From Okeania sp. SIO2B3 (GTDB taxonomy: Bacteria > Cyanobacteriota > Cyanobacteriia > Cyanobacteriales > Microcoleaceae), in contig NZ_JAAHGH010000003.1 in assembly GCF_010672525.1 (NCBI RefSeq), positions 62,001 through 126,000 on the forward strand: a DNA stretch of 64,000 nt, written 5' to 3'. Position numbers and translations under genes: made by a program. Numbering within the stretch: the stretch's first letter is position 1; each line of letters opens with the position of its first letter. This document shows, piece after piece, positions 20,233-30,744 of the stretch. The notes under the pieces are model-generated. The model was not told the origin of the DNA. It was given only the letters and a program-made list of their open reading frames with translations, and ran no database searches.

Positions 20233-21480
20233 TTAACCCAGTTCATCAGTGATTAAACGCCTCAGAATTTCTGTAACTTCGGTTGCCATCCGAGCATCTA
20301 TTTCTACTGCTTCTTTGTCAAAATCTCCTAAAGCTTTTGCTCCTCGCAAAGTCATCGCAATAGACCTAACTTTTTGCTGATATTCAAACTGTGTAAAACA
20401 AGTATAAGTAAGTTCTGTACGTTTGCGACTGCTACTATATCCAAAACCTAATTTAGATAGAATAACAGGATATTTAATACTATTTTGAATCCCCAATTTT
20501 TCCAGAGCTACATCAACATAACGGGCAGTATCTTTACCAGCATTACGAATAAAAGGTTGCAAATTTTCCCCAGACATTCCTGGCAGTTTTGCCGACTCTG
20601 GTAAATGATAATAGCAACCAACCATTGACATAATTCTAGTTAAATCATAAGTAGCGACAGTATTTTCTCCAGGTTGTTCTGCTCGCTTTTTACTTTCTGA
20701 TACTGCACTTAATAAAACCCGATTTTCTTGTGTTATTTGGGGAGAAAAAATAAACGGTTCTTCACCATATAAACCTTGAAATTCTGTATGATTATTACCT
20801 GTCATTTCCTTTAGCCATGATTCTAAATCTACATAATTTTGAAAACATTTAAACATTGCAGCTAAAGCATTTGAACTACCAATTTTTTCTCCATAAGTAA
20901 AAATATCTTCCACAACTTCATTAAAGTCTAAATTTTTTCCATCTCCGCAGATTTTGCATTTATTAATATCGCTATTAATAGAACAAATAACATTTAAAAC
21001 TGCGATAATTTTAGTAGAACTCCAATATTGACATTTATCCAAAGAATTTCTACCTAACCAACGAGATTTAAACGGTCCGCCAGCAGTACCAGCTAGACAA
21101 ATACAAGCCTCTTTAATATCAGGATGAATAAAACTAAGAGCCTGTTCATCAATATCAGGAAGTTCGCCAACATTGGGGAAAATTTTTGCTCCAGGGATTG
21201 CTAAATTAGACAGTCTAGTTAAATGTTCTGGATAATTTTCTACCTGGTTTTGATAGGGAGAATTTTTAATGCCTTTATCCAGAAAAGCTAGTTTATAACT
21301 GTTAAAACCAGCCTCAGCTTTTAAGAAGTCGTTATATACTTTTTCTCGGTCAATTGCTAGTAGTAGAGTAAATGCTTCTTTTTGACCAAAAGAGGCAAAA
21401 AGCTCTACCACTATATTGATAATTTTATCGTTGATATCTTCCATAATTTGAGTTGGTAAAAATACAAATACATCGATCAA
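20233..21480 (-). CDS. Hypothetical protein with possible penicillin-recognising (SxxK) serine-hydrolase motifs
   Basis: 415-aa ORF; SSTK, SSN and KLG motifs in the expected order; no obvious signal peptide. Confidence 0.75.
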   Translation of the reverse strand: MIDVFVFLPTQIMEDINDKIINIVVELFASFGQKEAFTLLLAIDREKVYNDFLKAEAGFNSYKLAFLDKGIKNSPYQNQVENYPEHLTRLSNLAIPGAKIFPNVGELPDIDEQALSFIHPDIKEACICLAGTAGGPFKSRWLGRNSLDKCQYWSSTKIIAVLNVICSINSDINKCKICGDGKNLDFNEVVEDIFTYGEKIGSSNALAAMFKCFQNYVDLESWLKEMTGNNHTEFQGLYGEEPFIFSPQITQENRVLLSAVSESKKRAEQPGENTVATYDLTRIMSMVGCYYHLPESAKLPGMSGENLQPFIRNAGKDTARYVDVALEKLGIQNSIKYPVILSKLGFGYSSSRKRTELTYTCFTQFEYQQKVRSIAMTLRGAKALGDFDKEAVEIDARMATEVTEILRRLITDELG

Positions 21481-21733
21481 AGAGTTATTTTTTTTGCTAC
21501 TACTATTATATTTGTTAATCTTGATGATTCATATGTAATTTCATCTTAATTTTGTATTAGTTAAAAATCTATAGCTAACTAGAAACTTTAAATCATAAAG
21601 TAAGCATTCAGCTATTAGCAGTCAGCTATTCCTTTGAAATACTAGGTAAACAGCAATTAATAATAGACATCTGGCGGTCATCAAAAATCAAATCAATTAT
21701 CGCGAAAAATCATCAATTCTTTCCCTCTACTCT

Positions 21734-21761
21734 GTAGGGAGGTTGCATGCAACCTCCCTAC
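21734..21761. repeat. 28-bp perfect palindrome GTAGGGAGGTTGCATGCAACCTCCCTAC
   Basis: Read directly; complementary change relative to the 4116 copy. Confidence 0.85.
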
Positions 21762-21860
21762 TCCCTATTTTCTGGAGAGGTCTAATGAATTATTACTTCT
21801 AAAGTGGGATAAGGAAACTTTGGCAATAACTTTTTGTTCTTTCTCAATTCCTTAATGATA

Positions 21861-21925
21861 GGTTTAATTACTGGTGGCTAATTATTGGATAATTATTACC
21901 ATTAGTAGATTATAACAGGTAAAAA
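21861..21925 (+). pseudogene. Transposase fragment paralogous to the 1521 segment (uninterrupted site)
   Basis: TTTAATTACTGGTGG..AATTATTGG.TAATTATTACCA..AACAGGTAAAAAAAC aligns with 1521-1580. Confidence 0.6.
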
Positions 21926-22315
21926 AACAAACTTAATATAATTTTGGTGTTGCACAGTGACAAATGATTTGATATTTTTGATGAACAGTATTTTGGATTT
22001 GAGAATTGCTATAATGATCAATCTGAGTTTTTTTTACTCAAAGTATAAACTAATTTTTAGCAATATCATTATATCATGTACAACCCCATAATTTTAGAGT
22101 CAAAAAAGCATTATTCAATACCTGAAATTAATTAAAAATCATATTCTATTTTTGAGATAATTTTTAAGATAAAATATCTCAAGTGCTTATTTGACAGTAA
22201 AAATCAGCTATTTTCACTATTAAGCGATCGCTACTCATTAGCTAGAGTACTAAAAAACTATATTGCAAGTCATACTAACTTTTCCCCATAACTTTTATTC
22301 GTATTGTAAACCAAT

Positions 22316-22818
22316 TAGGGTTTGCGTATGGAAAGTCTTTTAGTAGAGGTAGGAGACAGGAGACAACCCACCCCTCGCCCCTCCCCCTCCCAACCCACCC
22401 CTAACCCCTCCCAGGAGGGGAAGAAAGGAGAAATGGGAATTTACCGAATTATTAATTATTAATTATTAATAATTAAATAATTATGGTTTAAAGCCTCCCC
22501 TTTTAAGGGGAAAAATGCGGTTGAGGGATGGCGAGGTCCCCTCGCCATATCCAATCAACCAAGAGAAGAAATAATATCTCCTTATATTCAATTACGTAAC
22601 GGTTTTAACCAGAGGTAATTATCAATTATCCATTATCAATTATCAATTAATGAAAGGAGGTAAGAGCGGGCGTTTTTTCCCTTAATTTTTCGGCCCAAAT
22701 CTTGACCAAAATCCGCTCCTAATTGAATAATTACCACTTAAAACCTCGAACTTTTTGATACTTAAAAAGGCACTTACCTTTATCTATAAAGACTTTTAGA
22801 TTTAATCAGCAGAGCAAT
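22316..22818 (+). mobile_element. Degenerate family A element containing nested repeats
   Basis: TAGGGTTTGCGTATGGAAAGTCTTTTAG..; right end decayed (TTTAATCAGCAGAGCAATAA). Confidence 0.5.
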
Positions 22819-23323
22819 AATTAAAACAACAAAATCATTGAGATGATCAAAAAAGACATACTCATGAACTTAGTTGATCGCTCATTATTTTGACTTACCG
22901 AAAAATTGTGGTTTAAAGCCTCCCCTTTTAAGGGGATAATAAATAAAAATCTTCATGATTAGTCAATCCTCTTTTTTTCAAGGAGAGGTAATTATTAATT
23001 ATTCATTATTAATTATTCATTATTAATTATTGAAAGCACTTTTTAGGAAGAGTGAGGTACAGTTTTAAAATTAATCTTTTTTCCCCTACTCCCTATTCCC
23101 TACTCCCTACTCCCTAAAGTCCTCAAATTTTGTACCCGATCAACTCCAACACTGCTGTAATTTATAGCCATTCGTTCAGAATTTGTGAAAAATTTGAGAA
23201 TAGTTAATATTAACTAAAAAAAAATCAAATCCTGACATTACCTCACAAATATCACTTCTAGTCAGATTCAAAATGTTACAACTGAAATAGGATTACTATA
23301 TAGATTTTACAAAACTTTAAACG

Positions 23324-24943
23324 ATGTTCAACGTAACAAAGATTTCCTCTTTACCCAAGCTCAAGTCCACATTACCAACAGGATTCGTATTTGGAGCTGC
23401 AATGGTAGTAGCGATCGCCAGTGCAACTGCAATTTATCAACTCAATCATATAACAGAAAAGAGTAGTAATGCCAGACTACTCTTAACTCAATTAAAAGAG
23501 CAAGTTAGCCGACTTAATTCTCTAGAATGGGAAGGTATTTCCAAAGGTGAAATAGATCAAAACTTAACTGAAGAACTTGCTGAAAATAAAGAAAATACCG
23601 ATGCAATTATTCAAGGAATTCAAGAACTTGAAGAACAGGACTATCTGAAAAATCTTTGGGAGCTATATACCAGTTATCAAGCCAAAATGGAAAGCTCCCT
23701 GGAGCTAATTGCTCAGAGAAAAATTCAGGAAGCAATAGAGATTAATGCCAATGAAATTGATGAAATTTATGATGAGCTATACGATGAAATTCAAACCTTA
23801 GAAAAAGGCTATATAGAACAGCATCAGCAAACCAGAAAACTTGCGGATCTTGGAACCACCTTTACCTTAATTATGGCAGCCCTTGTGATTGGTATTTTAT
23901 CCTACATATTTAGTAAAAGATTGTTGAACAAAAATCAGGAATTAAAAGTTGCCTTAATCAATCTTCAACAAGCACAAAATCAATTAATCCAACGAGAAAA
24001 AATGGCCGCGTTAGGACAACTAATTGCCGGAATTGCCCATGAAATCAATAACCCCCTCGGCGCAATTCAAGCCTCAGCAAACAACACCGATAAAGCTTTA
24101 AAAGAATTCCTTGATGAACTCCCCCATTTAGATCAATTTCTCAGTAGCCAAGAACAAAACCATCTTTTTCAACTCATCAATTGCGTACTCAAAAACAAAC
24201 CTTCTATTGCCTCTCAAGAAACTCGCGCCCTCAAGCGTAGAATTACAGCTCAACTTCGAGAAAATGACATTAAAAATGCTCGATATATAGCAGACCTCCT
24301 AGCAGACATGGGAGTTCCGGAAACCCCCGAGCTGTGGCTACCCATACTCAAGAGCGAACGGGGAGAATGGGCCACAGAATTGGCCTATAACTTAGCCTCC
24401 TCCTGTACAAACAATCAGATTATCCTCCGTGCCGTGGAACGCTGCTCCAAAACCATTTTTGCTCTCAAAAGCTACGCTCGTTTTCAGCCTTCTGGAAAGA
24501 AGCAGTTGGTCAAAGTAGTTAATGGCCTAGAAACAGTATTAGAAATTTATCATAATCAACTCAAACGTAATATCCATGTAATTCGAGACTATGAGGAAAT
24601 TCCTGATATCTGGGGATATACCGACGAACTGATTCAGGTGTGGACAAACCTAGTCCACAATGCCATTCAAGCCATGGAATCAGGAGGGACACTAACAATT
24701 GTCACTCGTAAACAGGAAAATGGCATTCAGGTGAGTATTCAGGACACCGGGTTGGGAATACCGCCAGAAGTACAGTCCAAAATATTTGATGCCTTTTTCA
24801 CCACCAAGTCAGCAGGTGAGGGAAGTGGTTTGGGACTCCACATTTGTCAGAAAATAATTAACAAACATCAAGGAAAGATTACAGTGGACAGTAAACCAGG
24901 ATATACATTATTCTGTATAGAGTTGCCTATTGGTTCTTCTTAA
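23324..24943 (+). CDS. Membrane sensor histidine kinase
   Basis: Two TM segments, MAALGQLIAGIAHEINNPLGAIQ (H-box), NLVHNAIQAM (N-box), DTGLGIPPEV, GEGSGLGLHICQKI. Confidence 0.95.
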   Translation: MFNVTKISSLPKLKSTLPTGFVFGAAMVVAIASATAIYQLNHITEKSSNARLLLTQLKEQVSRLNSLEWEGISKGEIDQNLTEELAENKENTDAIIQGIQELEEQDYLKNLWELYTSYQAKMESSLELIAQRKIQEAIEINANEIDEIYDELYDEIQTLEKGYIEQHQQTRKLADLGTTFTLIMAALVIGILSYIFSKRLLNKNQELKVALINLQQAQNQLIQREKMAALGQLIAGIAHEINNPLGAIQASANNTDKALKEFLDELPHLDQFLSSQEQNHLFQLINCVLKNKPSIASQETRALKRRITAQLRENDIKNARYIADLLADMGVPETPELWLPILKSERGEWATELAYNLASSCTNNQIILRAVERCSKTIFALKSYARFQPSGKKQLVKVVNGLETVLEIYHNQLKRNIHVIRDYEEIPDIWGYTDELIQVWTNLVHNAIQAMESGGTLTIVTRKQENGIQVSIQDTGLGIPPEVQSKIFDAFFTTKSAGEGSGLGLHICQKIINKHQGKITVDSKPGYTLFCIELPIGSS

Positions 24944-25029
24944 ATTTTAAAATTTTTTATTTGTGGAGATTGAGTTAATCAAAGAATCACAATATAACTG
25001 AGAATTACCAATTTTTTCTGCATAATTAA

Positions 25030-25110
25030 TAATATCTTCCACAACTTCATTAAAATCTAAATTTTCCCCACCACTTCAAATTTTGCAACTATTAATATTG
25101 CCATAAAAAT
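25030..25110 (-). pseudogene. Fragment paralogous to an internal segment of the 415-aa gene (20904-20985)
   Basis: aatatcttccacaacttcattaaa(a/g)tctaaatttt.. shared almost base for base. Confidence 0.75.
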
Positions 25111-25147
25111 ATTAAATTGGTTGTGGAAAAATCATCATACACCAAAA

Positions 25148-25462
25148 AATTATAACTGAACATAGAATTACTATATCATTGCCATTCAAGCCATGGAATC
25201 TGGAGGGACACTAACCATTGCCACTCAGAAACAGGAAAATGGCATTCAGGTGAGTATTCAGGACACCGGGTTGGGAATACCGCCAGAAGTGGAGTCCAAA
25301 ATATTTGATGCCTTTTTCACCACCAAGTCAGCAGGTGAGGGAAGTGGTTTGGAACTCCACATTTGTCAGAAAATAATTAACAAACATCAAGGAAAGATTA
25401 CAGTGGACAGTAAACCAGGATATACATTATTCTGTATACAGTTACCTATTAGTTCTCCTTAA
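25148..25462 (+). pseudogene. Remnant of a duplicated histidine kinase (upstream sequence fused to the C-terminal ATPase segment)
   Basis: 25178-25455 nearly identical to 24658-24935; 25148-25176 resembles 23276-23303, upstream of the intact kinase. Confidence 0.85.
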
Positions 25463-25491
25463 CTTTTTAATCTGTGGAGCAAGATTAAAGT

Positions 25492-25884
25492 ATGTGTGAT
25501 ACAGCCATTCTCTGTGTAGATGATGAAATGCCTATTCTCAAGGTTCTCAAGGAACAACTACAACGTTGCTTCGGCAATAAGTATATTTATGAGGTTGCTC
25601 AAAGTGCTGAAGAAGCATGGGTTGTAATTGATGAGTTAGAAGAGGAAGACATTAAAATTCTGGCCATTGTTTCTGATTGGCTGATGCCTAATGTCAAAGG
25701 TGATGTATTTTTAACCCAGGTACATCAACGTTTTCCAAACGTAGTTACCGTGATGCTGACCGGACAAGCTGACGAAGCCGCCATTGAGCGAGCTAGAGAA
25801 CAAGCCAACCTTTATGCTTGCATCCATAAACCCTGGACAGAAGAACAATTGCAGCAAATTATTAGTAAAGCTTTAAATCGCTAA
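25492..25884 (+). CDS. Single-domain response regulator
   Basis: AILCVDDEMPILKVLKEQL, SDWLMPN, MLTGQADE, HKPW. Confidence 0.93.
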   Translation: MCDTAILCVDDEMPILKVLKEQLQRCFGNKYIYEVAQSAEEAWVVIDELEEEDIKILAIVSDWLMPNVKGDVFLTQVHQRFPNVVTVMLTGQADEAAIERAREQANLYACIHKPWTEEQLQQIISKALNR

Positions 25885-25980
25885 GCTGTTCAGCATTTAG
25901 TTTTGAAATGAGAATAGCATATTTAACAAAGGGTGTCGGGCCTTTAAAATAAAAATTAAAACCCACTACAGCTTTAGAAA

Positions 25981-27324
25981 ATGAAAGCAGCAATTATTTG
26001 TGTTGACGATGAGTGGACAATACTTACAACTTTGGGACAACAACTCAAGCGCTATTTTGGTAAAAACTATGAAATTGAGTTAGCCAATAGTGGTGCAGAA
26101 GCACTTTCACTCTGTGCAGAATTGACAGCAGAAGGTTTAGAAATTCCTCTAGTGATTTCCGATCAACGGATGCAAGGAATGGAAGGGGATACATTGTTGA
26201 TTCAACTCCACAACCTTTATCCCAAAATGTTAAAAATCATGCTGACTGGGCAAGCTGATGCTGATTCAGTAGGGAATGTTGTCAATGCTGCCGCTTTATA
26301 CCGCTATATCCGTAAACCTTGGGATGAAACGGATTTAATTCTCACAGTTGCTGAAGCCTTGCGAAGCTTTGAGCAAGAACAACAACTTGCTTATCAAAAT
26401 ACGCTACTCAAGGAAATTAATGCCAAGTTAGAAAGCTCTTTATCATTACTATTAGCGAGTTTAGAAGCAACAATTGATGGAGTTCTGGTTTTGGACTTTG
26501 CCGGAAAAGTGGTCAGTTTTAATCAAAAGTTTGCTGCAATTTGGAATTTGCCTGCCTCAACCTCAACGGATGATAGCCAAAAGTTAGTTGATTTGATTTT
26601 AGAACCATTAATAGAAGCAGATGCGATCGCCTTTCAAGCATTACTTATGGAAGAGAATATCAAAAAACGGGATTTATTAAGATTAAAAAATGGTAATGTG
26701 ATTGAGTATTATTTACAGCCTCAACAGTTGGCAGGTAAAATTGTCGGGCAGGTATGGAGTTTCCGAGATGTAACTCAAGAAAAGCGAACAGAAGAAACCT
26801 TTAAACATCAAGCATTGCATGATCCTCTCACTAACCTCCCGAATCGAGCTTTATTCGATCAGAAACTTTCCGAAGCCCTAACCTATGCAGCTTATCACTC
26901 AGAAACCATGGCAATGATGTTTCTTGATTTAGATCGGTTTAAGGAAGTTAATGATACATTCGGTCACTCAGTAGGAGACCTATTGTTACAGGGTGTTATT
27001 AAGCGTCTTGTCAGCTGTCTCAGGGAAGTTGATTTGATCGCGCGTTGGGGAGGAGATGAATTTGCGATCGTCTTGCCCCAAATTCGCTCTCGAAAGGATG
27101 CCGGAGAGATTGCTCATAGATTAGTTACAGCTCTGCAACCCGAATTTATTCTGGAAGGCCATCGTATTCATGCCACAGTTAGCATTGGAATAGCAGTGTA
27201 TCCTGATGATGGTTTAGATAGTGGCACATTACTCCGGAGTGCCGATCGAGCGTTGTACCACGCCAAAAAATCTGGGCGCAACAATTATTCTAGTTTAGAG
27301 CAACTTACCGAAAAGCTAGGTTAA
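25981..27324 (+). CDS. Response regulator with PAS-like and GGDEF (diguanylate cyclase) domains
   Basis: AIICVDDEWTILTTL, LVISDQRMQG, DPLTNLPNRALF, RWGGDEFAIVLPQ. Confidence 0.95.
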   Translation: MKAAIICVDDEWTILTTLGQQLKRYFGKNYEIELANSGAEALSLCAELTAEGLEIPLVISDQRMQGMEGDTLLIQLHNLYPKMLKIMLTGQADADSVGNVVNAAALYRYIRKPWDETDLILTVAEALRSFEQEQQLAYQNTLLKEINAKLESSLSLLLASLEATIDGVLVLDFAGKVVSFNQKFAAIWNLPASTSTDDSQKLVDLILEPLIEADAIAFQALLMEENIKKRDLLRLKNGNVIEYYLQPQQLAGKIVGQVWSFRDVTQEKRTEETFKHQALHDPLTNLPNRALFDQKLSEALTYAAYHSETMAMMFLDLDRFKEVNDTFGHSVGDLLLQGVIKRLVSCLREVDLIARWGGDEFAIVLPQIRSRKDAGEIAHRLVTALQPEFILEGHRIHATVSIGIAVYPDDGLDSGTLLRSADRALYHAKKSGRNNYSSLEQLTEKLG

Positions 27325-27428
27325 GCTCTTTCTTGAGTGGGGGAGTGGGGGAGCATTGACTTAATCAAAGAATAACGATATAATACGTATTTAAGCATAC
27401 TTTTAGACAGGCTGCGCTAACTCGTACA

Positions 27429-28580
27429 TGAAATCCATTAGAACCAAACTCAAATTAAATAATAAGCAGAAAACTCTGATGGCTCAACACGCGGGCTACT
27501 CTCGATGGTGCTATAACTGGGGTAAAAGGTTTGTGGAATGCTGCTTACAAGGATGGTTTCAAGCCAAACGCTTCCTGCGGAATGCTGCGCAAACGTAAGC
27601 TCAGAGATGTGTTTACCAATCACACAAAACCTCTTTATCCCTGGATGAAAAACTTGTCGTCTAAAGTTTATCAATATGCTTTTATCAACTTATCTGAAGC
27701 GTTTAAAAGGTTCTTTAAAGGATTAGGTAAATATCCAAGATTTAAGAAGAAAGGTAGGTCTGATTCATTTCCTTCGGAATGCTTCCCTACGGGATGCTAC
27801 GCAAACGCAAACACAATTGAAAACCAGTGGAAAGCCAATAGAATTAAACGGATGGAATCATAAATTACCTTTTATTGGTATGGTCAAAACTTATGAACAA
27901 GAGTGAGGCAACAGTTCAAAAAATAACTATTAGTAGGCAAGCAGGAGATTGGTATATTAGCTTTAGCTTTGAATTTCATCCTCACACCATACCCAAAAAA
28001 ACTGATGTTATAGGTGTAGATTTAGGTGTAAAAACCTTAGCCACTTTAAGTGATGGTAAGGTGTTTCCTAGCATAAAACCATATAGAAAAGCTGAGAAAA
28101 AACTGACTAAGTTGCAACGTCAAGTTAGTCGAAAACTCAAGTATTCAAAGAATTGGTACAAAGCTGTAATCAAGTTAGCGATCGCAGCATAGACGAGTAG
28201 CTAATATCCGCAAAGATGCACTTGATCAACTGACAACTTACGCAAGCCTTGAATCACGGCAGTGTTGTCATAGAAGATTTGAACGTTCGCGGAATGTTGG
28301 CTAATCATAAGCTAGCTAAAATCAGTTAGCAGATAGTGATTTTATGAGTTTAGGCGACAGCTTAAATATAAATGCGAATGGTACGGAAGTGAATAAGTAG
28401 TAGTAGATAGATTTTTTCCATCGTCAAAGACTTGCTCAAACTGTGGTCACGTTCAAGATATGCCATTAAATCTGAGAACTTATGATTGCCCTGAATGTGG
28501 CTTATCAATGGATAGAGATTTAAACGCCAGTATAAATTTAACAAATGCGGTCGGCTTGACCGTCAATGCCTGTGGATGAG
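27429..28580 (+). pseudogene. IS200/IS605-family TnpB (OrfB) pseudogene
   Basis: MKSIRTKLKLNNKQKTLMAQHAGYSRWCYNWG.., VIGVDLGVKTLATLSDG, FFPSSKTCSNCGHVQDMPLNLRTYDCPECGLSMDRDLNASINL in different frames. Confidence 0.85.
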
Positions 28581-28675
28581 TAGCTGCCGACGGTCTCAGT
28601 GGAAGCAGGAAGTAAACATTAAAATATCACGCTATGTGACGTTTTATATCAGTTTTATGAAGCAGTAGGACTAAT

Positions 28676-29036
28676 TAGGGTCTGCTGAAAAAATTGGCTG
28701 GTGGGAGTAAGACACGGGGACGTGGAGACGCGGAGACGGGTCGATTTGTGGGGGAACAGGCAACGGTTTCGACCATTTTATGTGAAGAAATTTTCTTGAT
28801 TTTCAGCAGAAAATTTCAGTAAATTGATGCCAATAAGAGCCATAAACTTAGAGATAAACTGAATATAAAAAGCTCAATTACCGTAAGCTATCCTGACTTT
28901 TATAGCAATGTGCGCTGGCATATTTACAAATTGCAGGAGGTGTCCAATAGCTAAAAGCCTTATATTATCAGCAATTTATTCCCCCAGATGAGCTGTTGCC
29001 TGCGCACAGCGCTATAACTTTATTCAGCAAACCCTA
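28676..29036. mobile_element. Family A MITE-like element carrying a nested family B element
   Basis: TAGGGTCTGCTGAA...TTCAGCAAACCCTA. Confidence 0.65.
28901..29015. mobile_element. MITE-like element family B (TATAGCAATGTGCGC...GCGCACAGCGCTATA)
   Basis: Imperfect TIRs; second copy at 40439-40568. Confidence 0.7.
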
Positions 29037-29063
29037 ATTAAAAAATCTTGAAAGAGAGTAAAA

Positions 29064-30587
29064 GTGAATAATTTTGAGACAAATGGAATATGGTTTTTAC
29101 CAGAAACTCCAGAGAGAGAAATCACTGGAACATTGAGTTTTTCACCAGAAAAAATACCTCTACTCAAGTTGGTAGGAGAATTGAAACAATTTGAGAGCAT
29201 CGAAGCAAAATTTGATAATCCCCTAACATATCCAATTATTAATGGTTGGCTTGTTTCTGCCCCTGGTAAATCAGAAGCAGTAACTTTGTGTAACTCTTCA
29301 CAGAGGAAAGAGATTAAGACAGGAATACAGACTAGCGAAATATATCCCGATATTATTATTAAGGGCTACCATTTTTCTGCATTAGAAGATATTCAATTTA
29401 CGGCTTTAATTGTGCGATATACGCAATTAGAAAAATGGGTTAATTTACCAAATGTTGAAATTAAGGCTACACCCAGTTCCAGTAATCCAAATTGCTATAG
29501 AGAAATAAATGTCAAACAAACGATACAAGAACCAATTGAAATTGGTAAATTGAATGAATTCTCTATTAGTATTTTAGATATACCATGGCTTACGCCAGAG
29601 AAGTTACAGTTTTTTAAGTTTTTGGGATTAGACACTACCAAGCTTCAACTGGAAGAACGGAAAAAGATTTTGTTCAAAGCAAATACCCCTAAAAATCTTG
29701 ATGAATTCATAAAAGTTATTGACCTTTTTCAAGAATTTTTAACCTTTGCTTGTGGGCAAATTATTTTGCCAGACACTATTGAATCATGTGTTTCAGGAAC
29801 ATCAATGGAATATGATTTTCCGAGGCAAATATTTATGGAAATAGAAAATTCCGAAAAGCTAATTTTTTTAGGTCAACAGGTAAGTAAAAAGGAAGTAGAG
29901 AAATATTATCCGATTAAAATTTTCTATCAAAATATTTCAGCTCAAATCTATAGACCCTTTTTTGAAGAAAATCAAATTCTGTTTCGCTTTACAGATATAC
30001 AAGAGAATTCTCAAATAATTTTAGAATCTTGGAAAGATATTAGCGAAACACTAGGTTCTATTCTAGAAATTTATATGAGAGTTTATTACACGCCAATACG
30101 TCATACTAAAGACTTATTCTTGAGTTTTGCTCAAGCAATTGAGGGATTTCATCGGATTCATCATAATGGAAAATATTGCGACGATTCAGTTTTTGATAAT
30201 ATTAGAGAGGAACTGAAAAAAGTTTTTTCAGCAGAGCTAAAAAAGCATAAAGTTAAGGAGGAATATCACGAATCTCTTTTAAATAAAACAAAATACTGGA
30301 ATGAGTTTTCTTTAAAAGAAAGATTGGAAAATTTGTTTAAGGATGAAAAAATTTCTAGTTGTTTACCTGACAGATTATTTGAAAATTCAGATGCCAAGGA
30401 TAAATTTGTTAAACAAGTCAGAGATACAAGAGGGAGTTTAACGCATCCTACGAGTAAAACAAACAAAATAAAAAGTAAATATATTGTGACAGATTCAGAT
30501 TTAACACTACTTACAACAAAGTTAAAAATAATTCTAGAAGTCTGTCTATTGGAAACATTAAAAATACCTCCACCTAAAATAAAATAA
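29064..30587 (+). CDS. ApeA-like HEPN-domain protein (putative anti-phage RNase)
   Basis: N-terminal region of the ApeA type; C-terminal HEPN-like helices with VRDTRGSLTHP (Rx4H, about 30429-30446). Confidence 0.8.
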   Translation: MNNFETNGIWFLPETPEREITGTLSFSPEKIPLLKLVGELKQFESIEAKFDNPLTYPIINGWLVSAPGKSEAVTLCNSSQRKEIKTGIQTSEIYPDIIIKGYHFSALEDIQFTALIVRYTQLEKWVNLPNVEIKATPSSSNPNCYREINVKQTIQEPIEIGKLNEFSISILDIPWLTPEKLQFFKFLGLDTTKLQLEERKKILFKANTPKNLDEFIKVIDLFQEFLTFACGQIILPDTIESCVSGTSMEYDFPRQIFMEIENSEKLIFLGQQVSKKEVEKYYPIKIFYQNISAQIYRPFFEENQILFRFTDIQENSQIILESWKDISETLGSILEIYMRVYYTPIRHTKDLFLSFAQAIEGFHRIHHNGKYCDDSVFDNIREELKKVFSAELKKHKVKEEYHESLLNKTKYWNEFSLKERLENLFKDEKISSCLPDRLFENSDAKDKFVKQVRDTRGSLTHPTSKTNKIKSKYIVTDSDLTLLTTKLKIILEVCLLETLKIPPPKIK

Positions 30588-30744
30588 ATTATAGAACAGC
30601 GATATTAAAGTGCATTTGTGGGGTTTATTTTGTGGATAAGCTACGAAGATCGTTCCTAAACCAAACCTACAAAACTACAAAACTTATAGCATATTCTGTG
30701 ATTAATGTGGTACAACATTATGATAGGAATTGTGCAATTTGGTA

